Shown here: in pieces, positions 1 to 11,251 of the stretch | How positions within the stretch are numbered: position 1 is the first letter of the stretch | How the letters are laid out: each line of letters begins with the position of its first letter | Notes under the pieces: generated by a model | Database searches by the model: none | Seen by the model: only the letters and a program-made list of their open reading frames with translations | What the model was told of the DNA's origin: nothing | Translations under genes and position numbers: made by a program | Source of the DNA: Bugula neritina | Taxonomy: Eukaryota; Bryozoa; Gymnolaemata; Cheilostomatida; Bugulidae | Length of the DNA stretch: 64,000 nt | Direction of reading: 5' to 3' | Assembly (NCBI GenBank): GCA_964035545.1 | Contig: OZ037773.1 | Location: 10,302,751-10,366,750, forward strand

Positions 1-899
1 AGCAGCGGCAGCAGCAGCAGCGGCAGTAGCGGCAGTAGCAGTTTATAAGATTATATTTACTTCTATATTTAGCATTAGCCTAATGTACAACACATGCAGT
101 CATATATTTTGATGAAATGTGGTAATAAAATCTCCTTGTCACATGGAAGTTAGTTTCTAAAATGCATACAAATAATATAATATATTATTTGTATGCGTTA
201 TCTTTTGTTCTAATTATAATTGTCTACCACATCTTATAATATAATATGCTTCTAGGGTTATAGTTAGGTTTTATAGATACCCATCTGTGTTTATATTTGC
301 TATGTACATATGATCATGATAACAATCATTATATACAAAGTTGTTCTAATTCAAATATTGTTCTGCAGTTGTACAGCATATAGAATCACAGTTTTCAGTT
401 AGCCTTATGCAATATGTAATAACTAAAAGATTTATATTCTATCAATTTAGCTGAAAAAGAAACTAAAATTTTAAATGACCTAAATTTTTAAATTAATAAT
501 TTAAAAAAATGTTTTAAATTCATGCATGGAATATTCTTTGCTTTTTAAGAGAAAAGTAACAACTTTATAAAAATATATTGAACAATTATTTGTATGTATG
601 AGAGATTGAAAGAGTAGAAACATAGTATACTGAAGATAATCATAATAAACTATGAGTTATCTTATATAAGCTGTGCAATCATATTACATGATGCTTCAGT
701 CAGATTATATTTGAACCATAAAATTTGATAATGCACAAGATAGATAACTTCCAATAGCTTAGCCATTTAAAAAACTATAAGGGCAATATATCCTTTCACA
801 GTAACTATAATATTGTATTTTAAATACAAACTATCTCAAGTATTTATAATATGTAAGAAACATTGCAACATCTAATTTATTTTATAATCCGTGATCAAT
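1..899. other. Non-coding A+T-rich stretch with a GCAGCAGCGGCAGTAGC triplet-type repeat at its left edge
   Basis: The first 47 bases are an imperfect GCA/GCG/GTA triplet tract cut by the window edge. The rest is A+T-rich without an exon that I can support. It is the 3' flank of the minus-strand gene whose stop codon is at 900-902. Confidence 0.6.
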
Positions 900-2554
900 C
901 TAATTACTTCTGTAGTACTGGTCGGCCATTTTCTGTTGAGTCTCAAAGTCATCACGTCGCGCCATCAATTCACTCTGGTATCTGAAATGAGTTGAATTAA
1001 CATTCTATATCAATGAGTCATTGCTTAGTCTATGACTTTGATAAATAGAATGACTCTGTAATACAACTCCCACAAAGAATCTAATCTATAATTGCTGCAT
1101 AGAAAATCATTAATTCTTTTAACTGTTAACTAGAGTTAATAATGATTCTAATAACTTTTGGATGAAACTTTTCAACTTTGACTTTGGTTAGTTGCAAAAG
1201 TATCAGTTGATACTATTCATGCACAATAATATTTAAATAACATGCACTAATTTCCATTAACTTTCTAACAAGAGTTGCGGTCCCTTGTTGATAGGTGATT
1301 ATTTAGCAAGCTGTCAAATGACTAAAAAAGTTTCATATAGAACAGTAAGAGCTTTGTAAGACCTATTTGGTGTCACTACAGAAATTATTCATGTTCGGCT
1401 GAATTGTTTATTTTCTGCCTTATATCTCTACTTATTTATTTGCTGCCTTATAATATATGTGGTAGCCTATTATATAGTGTTTCTACTTCAACTAGCCAGC
1501 TTACTGCGTAACACAATATGGCTGCTGGTACTTCACATACCTGGATGTGTGGTGGTGGAAGTCTGGTCGCAGTAGTTGACTTCTGGGAGGCATCTGGTAC
1601 TTGGCCTCAATCCTGGCTCTGTCTTCCACATTGTAGTGCATCTGCTCTCTCTTCTCTAGGAACAACGCATCGTCGTGCTCGTAGTGGGGGATGTTTCCCA
1701 GCTTTGCATTCTACAGATATATCAGCTTTATGATATATATTCTACACAGTAACTATAGCAACCAGTATATGCTTTACAATAGTACTATGTCAGCTTTATG
1801 ATATATATTCTACACAGTAACTATAGCAACCAGTATATGCTTTACAATAGTACTATGTCAGCTTTATGATATATATTCTACACAGTAACTATAGCAACAT
1901 GCTATACTGTTATCACATGTCATATTTTTACCTCCAGGATGTGAGACCTGTTTTTCATATCCTGCCTCCACTCCATTGTGTAGAGTCTCGGAATCATTGG
2001 GTGAAGTCTTGAGTGTCTTGGAACTCTTTAACAAAAGTAGGACATACATATTGTACTTTTTCTTAAAGCCTAATTTTATTTTTTTTAGTTAGACTTTTAT
2101 ATATTTATAAGTTGATCTCGTCATGATTGCAGATTTTTCATCACAAATAATCATGTTATAAGAAATCTTTATGGCATGCACTAGCGTCATTTGTAAAGTT
2201 ACTTTCTACTTGTCATGCATACTATACCTATCTACAATGAATGTGAGCAAAACATTAACACAGATGCATCATTAGTTTGCAAATTGAGGTTACTTGATTT
2301 AAATGTTCAACAAATTAAAACATAAAATTTGAAGCAAGAAAGTGCTTTGATTAAAGTGAATAGATGTTAGAATGTACTCATATATTGTACTAATATAAAT
2401 TTTAGCAAAGTGCAGTGTAATATTGACAACAAATAATATAAGTTAGTAGTAACAATGTCATGTTCATGTTATTGTACAGGTCCAGTTCCCACCTTTGCAC
2501 AGACTGTCCTTCTCTACCATAACTTTCATAAGGCATGTATCCGTTAGTTGCCAT
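900..2554 (-). CDS. Small 135-residue protein of unknown function, four exons
   Basis: Exons, read on the minus strand: 2493-2554, 1932-2025, 1541-1710, 900-981. The splice phases agree at every junction and give one open frame from ATG (2552-2554) to TAG (900-902). The protein begins MATNGYMPYESYGREGQS and ends with FETQQKMADQYYRSN. It has no signal peptide or membrane segment; it is rich in Arg, Tyr, His and Met and looks like an extended, charged polypeptide. The tail motif YQSELMARRDDFE loosely recalls small axonemal microtubule-inner proteins such as CFAP141, but the likeness is too weak for a name. It is divergent from CMTR2, whose start codon lies 1.4 kb away. The exon structure is seen directly; any ciliary role is speculation. 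Confidence 0.75.
1727..1900. repeat. Tandem repeat, about 68-bp unit, 2.5 copies, in intron 2 of the small minus-strand gene
   Basis: The segment running from TTTATGATATATATTCTACA through CAATAGTACTATGTCAGC is repeated almost without change. It lies just upstream (in transcript sense) of the acceptor of exon 3, so it sits 17 bases from a splice site. Confidence 0.85.
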
Positions 2555-3955
2555 CTTTGCAATGTTTAATTAAAAAATAAAGTTAATCTTCCTCACCAGT
2601 TTAAAATAAACACACTTGCTCAAAGATAAACAAAACAATAACAATTTTTCCTGTGATTAACACCTAATAGAAGTTTACATGTTGCTATGAAACAATAGTT
2701 ATATTCCTGTTTGCCCATCTTTTGATTTTTGGTTCATTACCTGCCATTGAATTTTTAAATATTAATATATATTTTTATTTCATTTGTGTTTAAAATATTA
2801 AATTATTTAAAACAAAATAATTTATTGTAAATATATTTTGTGCGAAACTTTGTAAATTTGAACTGTCGAGTAGGGTCCTATTGTCGCAAAACGGAAAATC
2901 TCTAGTTACTTTTTCCTTTGCTTCTATAGTAAAACTAAATGCAAGTGTAGCAACTTTGTACTTTGTAATTCATAAAATTATAACTATTAGTGTTTGTCTG
3001 TTTACTCTAATGAGCTTGATTAAAGTTAAACTATTTTTAACGTAAGTCCTTTTATATTAATCAAATATTTATCAATAATAGCAAAACATACTAAGACTCA
3101 ATCTCACTCTGAATCTCATATTGATACTCATACTGATACTATACTCACTATGACTATACTCACTAACAGAGCATCACTATCATTATGCTGATACTCATAG
3201 CCATACTGATAGTGATGCTGATACTCATACTGACACTGATAGTGATGCTCTGTTACTGTTAGTGTTCATGTTGATCATTGTGATAGAGTCATAAACATGC
3301 TGATGCTCATAGCCAAATCATAGCGATGGTCTCAGTGATACTAATACTCATACTCATACATGATACACTGACTCATAGTTATATACTATAGTCATACTGA
3401 ACACTGATTGTCAGTGTGAGTGACAATTTATTTCTAAAGGTTATATTTAACTTTATCTTGAATTTATTATTTAAACTTTAAATTTATTTTGCCCTCAGTA
3501 TGAGTTGGAGTATGTCTATGAGTGACTCAAATTGAAAGCTAAAATGAGAGTAATTTAGTGGAACTTATAACTATAAGTAATAATCTAAATATCAAATTTA
3601 ATATATAGCTATAAAGTACAAGTTAGTATAATCTTGTTAATTGTAAAATTATAACTATATTGCAATAATTATATCATAGTTATACTGTTTTAACTTTAAT
3701 TTTAACTTCCTGCATTTAAATATTTCATTTTACATTTGCTTGTAACATTATTGCTAATAGGCTACTAATATTTATACTGATAGGGATCGTGATACTAATA
3801 CTCATAGTGACAGTAAGTGTCATGGTAATACTTATAGGCAAGGTATCACTATGAGATTACTATCAATATTATTATTAATATGAGTGCCATCATTTACAGT
3901 GAACTGCTTTCCATATTGACTGTAGAGTTTTCAAAGTTGAAGATCTTCAAAAGGC
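2555..3955. promoter_or_regulatory. Divergent intergenic region between the small minus-strand gene and CMTR2
   Basis: These 1.4 kb separate two start codons that face away from each other, so both promoters must lie here or in unseen upstream exons. No clear TATA or initiator context can be assigned. The stretch contains a degenerate GATACTCATACT repeat (about 3100-3420 and 3775-3870) and a perfect 19-bp inverted repeat (3164-3182 with 3237-3255). Confidence 0.4.
3100..3420. repeat. Degenerate GATACTCATACTGATA repeat with internal inverted repeat
   Basis: Short units of the type ACTCATACTGATAC recur irregularly, many followed by GTGATGCT. Within it TAACAGAGCATCACTATCA (3164-3182) is exactly complementary to 3237-3255, leaving a 54-bp loop that itself consists of repeat units. 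Confidence 0.75.
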
Positions 3956-6900
3956 ATGAATTTCAATAAGACTTTCAGTTTTACAAGAGAAACGGAACAT
4001 AGCTTTGAGTTGAAAGATTGTACTTCATTGACTACTCCTGATACAATACAGCAGGTAGGTTGTTGGTACAGGTAGGTTGTTGGTACAAGTAGGTTGTTGG
4101 TACAGGTTGGTTATTGGTACAGGTAGGTTGTTGGTACAGGTATTTTAGGTTGAAACTGTTTTTCATATATGCTTCTATAATTTTATAGCAGTGCTTGCGC
4201 TTTTTGGAGTTGCCTTCCTATTCTTAACTGTCTTGGTGTATCATCTTGAATTTCTCTCACAGGATGAGTTTATGATGAAAATGAAGTCAGAGTTGAATGC
4301 AGTTAAAGAGAAACTCAGTGAATTCAATATTGGCAATTGGAATCAACACACTACTCGCATGAATCCTGCCTCCAAGGTAAAAGAGTTTTTCTACTCGTAT
4401 CATAGAAACTTAGCGGACAGTTTGATATCGCTTTGATTTGTTTAATCAATTTTATGAAGATTTATTTTTTAGAAGCTAAAAACATTTTGTGGTTTAATTA
4501 AGATGTTTAACTTGTTTTACCAGGCATACAATCTTGACATACATTGCATTTTACTTGCAATATTCATGCGATAGAAGTGAACCTGTAATTGAATAATTTT
4601 ACTGTTCCATTTAAGAAGAATCTTGTTACTATAGTATGATGTGCGTGTTGTTACTATAATGTGTTTGTATAATGTGTTATTGTGATGTATTACTGTCACT
4701 ATAATATTATGGTGTACAGGTAGTGAAGACAGTGTCTAGTGAGGTTAGACCGAGGCCCTTCTGTTCCAATGCCTGGTGTAAGTTCTACGAACTGCTCGTG
4801 ACCTTGAGACTCCTGGAAGACCTTGACCTGCGCTCTGCTCTGCGGACACTTCACTTGTGTGAGGCACCCGGGGGCTTCATTTCCTCTCTCCACCACTTCA
4901 TCCAGTCGGGTTGGTGGATGTTGATGTTTATTCTGTGATATCTAACAGCAGCCGTGGTCTAGGGGTTAGAGCGTTTGCCTAGTAAACACAAAGTCATGGG
5001 TTTGAGCCCTGACAAAGGCAATCGGTGATGTCAGGAAGAGCATCCAGTCATAATTGCTCCTGTGCCCATCTGAATAAGTCTTTAACCCGATTTAGCAAAA
5101 ATCCCTTTCACCAGGTGTTTTCTTACAGGGATAGTGACTATAAACTTGTGTGAGTTTTTTTTATAATAGTATAGTATGCTGTGCTTTGTGGACTCAGTGA
5201 AAGGCTGGTCAGTATTGGATGAGAAGTCAAGTGTACAGATTTTACATCTCTCATTGGCTGCCCTAATTCTGATTTACTGACATATATAGTACAATGTTTA
5301 CAGAGTTCAAGGGCTTGGAACATGAGTGGCTAGCTAATACCTTGAATCCTTATCATGAGCAATCACAGCTGGGGGAGATGATTCCTGATGACAGGTCACT
5401 ACTTTGGAGTTATTCTCTTTTTATTATCATGAATGTATTATACTGTGATGTAGCATTGCCAGGTTTACACCAGTGTCTCAATTAGGTTTATAAACTGATA
5501 AATTGACTAAATGTGCTCAGATGTTTTTAAAGTATCAGATAATGGCAAACAGTGCTCAACCATAAATGCGGTAGTAATGGACTTTATTACTTTATTCAAG
5601 TTGCTGCTGCTATGTGAGGATGTGTAGTTTAGGATAACAGGATATTTCACATGTCAGTTTCTTGACAGCCCTGTGACATTTATTGACAGGTTGATCAGGT
5701 ACTCTCTGGACAAGTGGTTGTTTGGACTCGACAATACTGGAGATGTTACTGAGTCTCTCAACCGGAAACACATTGTGCAGCAGGCTAAGGAAAGCCTGGG
5801 GTCCAACATACAGCTGGTAGGGCATGTTACAGCTAACTACTATCTTTGTAGTTGGAATATTAAACAGAAAAAATATGTTTGCAATGAAACTAGACTAATA
5901 TTTAGAGATACAGTCTCCCTCATTCTTAGTATTTCTACATCAAGTGATACTGTGTAATTGAGTATCAATGATTTCACTCAGAAATGAAATAGTCTGAGTG
6001 TAAGTTGCACTCTGTCTGCAGGTAACGGCAGATGGTAGTTTAGACTGTCAGTTGTCCCCCTCCGAACAGGAAATGATTGTCTACCCTCTCATCCTGGCAG
6101 AAGTTCACATAGCACTCTCTCTCCTAGCCAAGTCAGGAGTGTTTGTTCTGAAGATGTTCACTCTATTTGAAACTCAAACCATCTCCCTACTCTATCTTCT
6201 CAACTCTCTATTCAAACACGTATGTTGCTCTTCTCTTCGTATACTCTTCTCTTTAAACATGTATGCTATATGTTTCTTTGTCATTTTCTTTCTTAGTATA
6301 TGTCTAGCTTCAACTTTAGAACTGTGTTTCAGCTGCAATAGATTATTTTTAATCTCAGTTTTGTTGCAATACTATTCAATTTTCAAAGTGAGTAATGAAT
6401 TGATGTGATTCACTCTATATATTTTAGAGATTATGTAAAGCAAAGACTGCTCTGATTTAGAAATATTGTTTGTATTGCCAGCCACTACCACCATTGAAGA
6501 AACTAATACTTGCTATCATTTCCCACTTCAGGTTGATATACATAAACCAGTGACCAGTAAACCTGGCAACTCGGAGGTGTATGTGGTGTGTAAATGTCTA
6601 TTGGCTGAGGTGTCGGATAATATTCTCTCTCTCATCCAATCAGCTTTGGGTATGCATTCAGACAGCTAATAGAATTCACTGACCCATATTTATTGGGTAT
6701 CAAGACTCGTGAATTAAAAATCTCATTATTTATTTGAGTATCAATAATATTGATAGTTGCTGATATTGTTTATTGTTTATAATCCAACAGTATTAATATG
6801 CTTATTTGAGTATTTTCTTCTCCTAAACTAAACCCTTAAGAAATATCATGTTATAGCTCAGAATCAACTCTCTTTTCTGTAGAAACTGGAGGCCCCTTGA

Positions 6901-9900
6901 TGAGTCTCTCAAAAATACCCCAAAGTTTCCTCAAGCAAGTGAGAACTGCAGCTACAAAGTTCAAGGACATGCAGGAGCAGACAATTACGAAAAATATGTC
7001 TAGTTATGGGACTCAAGTCAGTAACTATTTCTATACACATTTCTTGCTGGAACATTTCTTTAATCAAATTGAATAAAAATTAAATAAAAACGTGGTACAG
7101 CGTATTTCTATAGAAAAGTAAGCTCTCTTAATCAGCAAATAATAAATTTTGGTATTTGAATGTTAGTTTATCTAATGGCTGCACCCTAATCTTATATCAT
7201 CTGTCTGGTTTTAGTGAGTAGAGTTTAGTTACTGTATATAACCAATAGCTGCAATATACCAGTGTACCTCCTTCCACACTATGTTCAGCTATATACTCTT
7301 TGACGCAGGTAACATTCATCAGTAATGAGAAGTATGCCAGAGAGTATATATCTAGAATGAGACTAAAACCTATACCTGCTGACCAGTCGATAGTAGTGAT
7401 GTCATATCCTAGGACTAAACCTGTCAAGGTGGGAGACAACTTCCTCTCTAAGTAACTGTATACCTCATGTTAACTGCTTTATTGTATTCAGCTTCTTCTG
7501 GGAAGTTGTCCTTCCAACAGTTGTGCGATAACTCCTCGTACTCACAAAAATTCAATCTAAAAGTTTAAAAGTCTAAAAATGTCTCTAATTACAAAGTTAT
7601 TGAAAAATAAATACGATTCTTATATATTCCACATATTTGACCTTATTATTATTTCTATGGCCAGCACAGTGTCTTGCTGTTTCACCAGGGCTGTTCTATA
7701 AATAGCTACGGTGCTAAGACACACCCCCAGCAGTGGAAGCCGAGGAAGAGAAGGTTGTCGGGTAATTTTTCAGAGAGGTGCTCCAACTTCACTGCAGACT
7801 CTAGATTGCGGGACCTCCTGGTATCCGCCCCTCTTCCTGTGCAAGTTGTGGAACCTCTGCACTTTCTAGAGGTGTGGTCTAAGTTTCTAAACTCGCTTTT
7901 AGTCTTATGTTCGGGGGTAGTGGTACCCCCCCCCCCGTTACTTGCTAAACGTGGTGTTATCACTACACTCTATATCTGACAGACTCATTGTAGAGTAGAT
8001 AAATCCTCAATCAGGAAATTCTACCATAAAATTTGTGTTATTATTTTGCATTTAGTTTATTTGTGTTGGATTCCCACTTAGCATAGCAAAACTCGTTTAT
8101 AAATGTAAATATTAAAATAAATATGATCTTCACCTTATAGACAGCCTCCCCCACTGAGCTCTCTTCCAGTTTAACTGACCTCTTTAAGTTAGTAGCAGTT
8201 CCCTCGTCACCAGAGCCCTCCTCAAGGGTACACAACTCCTGTTTCTGTGATGGTGACCTGCTGTTTGATTACAACGTGCTAGCTGACAAGTACGGTGACA
8301 CCCTGTCGCAGGTGGGTGTTTGGATAGTTTATTGTATAGCATATGGTGTATATAGTATATAGTATCATGTATAATATGATGTATAGTATAGCGTATGTAG
8401 TATAGTGTATATAGTATATAGTAGTCTAGTGTATATAGTATATAGTAGTCTAGTGTATATAGTATATAGTATAGTCTAGTGTATATAGTTTATAGTATAT
8501 AATATATAGTATGTAGTGTATACAGTACCTCAGATAGTCACATGTCATAATGTTAATCTTCTATCAGCAGGTACAAGATGGTGGACTCAACAAGATTACT
8601 CATTCTGTTCAACAATACAGTGTAGGACAACTCCCTATTGTACCTGTCAGCTCTGATAGGGTGAGTCACCTATATACTAAACGTCTTCAGGGGGAAACCT
8701 GTGTTACGTGGCCAGTCATGACTTACACTTTAGGGTTTTTCTGATATACTGGCATTATTGCTCTGTTTTCATATTATAAGCTTTACACATGGAATTATCA
8801 TCTTGTAGTGAATAACATTAGCTCTGCTATATTGATGAAAAGTAAATCATGAGCAAAAAATGATAATAATGATTTTAAAGTTTGACGCAATTCATTTGTT
8901 GTTACTTAAAAATAGAGATGGAATAGGTCATTGACATTATATAAATCTATTTTTTGATTTTAGACAGAATTGAAAGAAAATTCATTGCAAGAAAATGTAC
9001 TATTTATAGCTCAAGATTTGAACTCTAACCTGGACACTATAAGCCGCGTATTTGAGGTGAGATTCTGAATAATAAACTAGAGTAAAGGGAATCAGTTACA
9101 GGTCTGGTTAGAGTTACCCTCTCATAATAATACTTTCATCTCTGAAAACAATGCATACTTATTTCATCTAGAATAGTAAAATAAAAATGTATTTAGAGAT
9201 TTTACATGTTCTAGGTTTGTAGAGTTAAATGAAATTATCTCTATTGGGTTATGCTGAATTGCTCTCTGTTATATTATGGATATATATGCTATAATATGGA
9301 TATAATATAATATGTTAAATGGTGTTGCAATATATTCATGCAACTTCTACAAACATTACAGCAACTGAAGCCTGGAGATAGCCTACTTATCCACAATATC
9401 AACTGTTTGACCAGGCTAGGGGCCAGCATAGTCTTCCTTTTCTGGCATTGTTTCAGCGAGGTGAGATTTGTGTACATATTGGTACATCATACATGTTGCT
9501 AGGTTTATCTGAACTTTCAACTATGACTGTAGTACTAATACTACTGTATATAGTAGCACTATAGTCATAATACTATCTCTGGTGTTGCAGTCAAATATCG
9601 CAGTGTTTCCATTGCTTCGGATCATGCAAATGGCTGCACGAACATATGGCTGAGGTTTCATTCGATGCGGCCGTTCCTAAACATTGAATAAAATGTCATT
9701 CAGTTTGTGAAGCTTCAAATACAGTGTTGGTCTGTGTTAGAACTTAGAGCTTAGAAATACATTACTCTGAGCTATTCTTATGTTACTCTGGCTATTCTTA
9801 GGTTACTCGGGTTATTCTTAAATTACTCTGGTTATTCTTAGGTTACTCTGAGCTATTATTAGGTTACTCTGGTTATTCTTAGGTTACTCTGGTTATTCTT

Positions 9901-10337
9901 AGGTGGCTATAGCTGGTCACAATGAGTTCAATCATCTCCCATCCATACTGTTTCAAAGTTGCTCCCTCACCAACCCAGAGATAAGGGAGTGTCTGCTGCA
10001 GTTTCAGCGTCATGTGACCGATCAGCTGACCAATCAGATGACTGCTCTCTCCTTCATACCCACACCAGTCATCATGGAATGTAAGAGACTGTGACTCATA
10101 CTATGTCAGATGTAGTTGTCTTCCCTTTGCCATGTTCGCATCTCTTTCCTGCTCTCAACTTGCTTTTAGTGGTTTTATATTTGTTTATTTGTTTGTTTCA
10201 TATCTTTTATATCTATGATCTGTCTTTTAGGCACTACTCTGCACAACTCTTTCCTGTGTGAGGTAAATACAGAGACTCTCCGACGCTCGATAAACTCTCT
10301 GATTTCTCATGCGAAGAGCCTCTCCAGCAGTCAATAG
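3956..10337 (+). CDS. CMTR2: Cap-specific mRNA (nucleoside-2'-O-)-methyltransferase 2
   Basis: CMTR2 methylates the 2'-O of the second transcribed nucleotide (cap2) of mRNA with SAM. Exons: 3956-4054, 4263-4376, 4720-4909, 5304-5394, 5690-5816, 6022-6219, 6532-6649, 6883-7016, 7309-7428, 7665-7916, 8141-8311, 8571-8660, 8964-9056, 9362-9460, 9604-9654 (uncertain), 9903-10080, 10231-10337. About 743 residues, against about 770 in vertebrates. The FtsJ-type domain shows the SAM loop LHLCEAPGGF (near residue 116), EWLANTLNPYHE, GLDNTGDVT, VTADGS, GVFVLKMFTLFE and KPGNSEVYVVCK. The K-D-K-E catalytic set can be read as Lys of WCKFYEL, Asp of ADGS, Lys of LKMFT and Glu of NSEVYVV. The second half is the degenerate C-terminal methyltransferase-like region. 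Phases agree at all junctions except around exon 15, where the frame giving the best length match needs the inner acceptor at 9603. Confidence 0.93.
4052..4141. repeat. 17-bp tandem repeat (GTAGGTTGTTGGTACAG) starting at a CMTR2 splice donor
   Basis: Five units follow directly from the exon 1 donor AG|GTAGGT. Each unit therefore carries another donor-like AG/GTAGGT sequence. Confidence 0.9.
4951..5110 (+). mobile_element. tRNA-derived SINE-like insertion in CMTR2 intron 3
   Basis: The segment beginning GCAGCCGTGGTCTAGGGG carries a box A-like TGGTCTAGGGG and, about 46 bases later, a box B-like GGTTTGAGCCC, the spacing of an internal RNA polymerase III promoter. It is followed by GATGTCAGGAAGAGCATCCA, which resembles a sequence I recall from many animal SINE bodies. 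The cloverleaf is degenerate, so this is not a working tRNA gene. Boundaries are approximate and no target-site duplication was recognised. Confidence 0.6.
8330..8525. repeat. GTATATAGTATATAGTCTA-type tandem repeat in CMTR2 intron 11
   Basis: Irregular units built from GTATATAGTA with interspersed GTCTA fill the middle of the intron, starting about 20 bases after the exon 11 donor. Confidence 0.85.
9770..9902. repeat. 20-bp tandem repeat GGTTACTCTGGTTATTCTTA ending on a CMTR2 acceptor
   Basis: About six units run up to the exon 16 acceptor TTATTCTTAG|GTGG. The last unit supplies the acceptor, and each earlier unit contains the same TTATTCTTAGGT sequence. Confidence 0.9.
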
Positions 10338-11150
10338 ATGTTTTTGTTAAGATGTTTGTTATTGAATTTTTTTGTTATTTTTATATTGTTGTCATGGATA
10401 CACATTACACACAGCTAATTATTTAAAAAGTTTGTTCTAATTTTTATTTGACTTCTATAAAAATAATTCTTCTGTTTTAATTCTGCCGTCATTTTCTTGT
10501 GTGAAAAATATCAATAGCTCTCAGTATGCACCAGGAACGGCTCAGTGTCATGTGATTCTTTGATAATTTGGGTTCTACTCATCTCAATAAACTACACCTA
10601 CCATGAATATTTTATTCAAAATCACTCACTATTTGCAGTCATTAGCAATTAAATTTTCAAATTTAGCTTCCGAGTTACATATAACTTACTTTTATTTTAT
10701 TTGTACAATGTTATATTAGGAGTTGTGCCCTCAAATATTCAAAAACATTCGCATACGGTTCAGTTTCAGCATCATATCGCCCTTTTATTTAGGTAATTAG
10801 TCCAGTTTGAGTTAGATATAAATAACGGCCTAATTTTCTACTAAAAACATATGTCGTTTCTTTTTGCAATGACAGTCACTTAGAACTTTTGGTTTGCTTT
10901 TAGTTGCAGCGAAGACCACTCTCTGCTACGACTAAATTGCCATGAGCACTGTTTGTCCTATTTATTACACTGACTATATCTGTGAACAAATTGATAATTT
11001 GCTATTTGAGCTCAACTTACGAACTAAGAAGTATTAGTGATTAGAAACTATAAAATTAAGTATCTTCGAATTCAATATTTTTTATTATTATATTTAATTT
11101 TATTAAGTTTTAATTTTATATTGAGAAAACCTCAAACATTAAAATAAAAG
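10338..11150. other. CMTR2 3' flank and intergenic DNA
   Basis: An AATAAA at 10586-10591 lies about 250 bases after the CMTR2 stop and is the best candidate polyadenylation signal. The remaining A+T-rich sequence shows no further gene. Confidence 0.4.
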
Positions 11151-11251
11151 AATAAAAACGAAGTCGAAAGAAATTTTCTCGAGTTCATGCAAGACGATAT
11201 CATTGTCGCTGAAGCACAGCTGTCTCTAAGCTCAAACTACGAGTAGAACTG
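11151..11251 (+). other. Possible 5' non-coding exon of LARGE
   Basis: A relatively G+C-richer block ends in a good donor, GAACTG|GTGAGT, at 11251. It contains a short open frame, ATG at 11187 to TAG at 11246 (19 codons, MQDDIIVAEAQLSLSSNYE), that would act as an upstream ORF. The next acceptor on this strand that makes sense is TTCTCTCCAG at 15120, 100 bases before the LARGE start codon. Assignment to LARGE is inference; its transcription start is not visible. Confidence 0.3.

Noticed and set aside
4951-5025. Possible tRNA gene
   Set aside because: Box A and B are present but the acceptor and anticodon stems do not pair properly; it fits a SINE head better.
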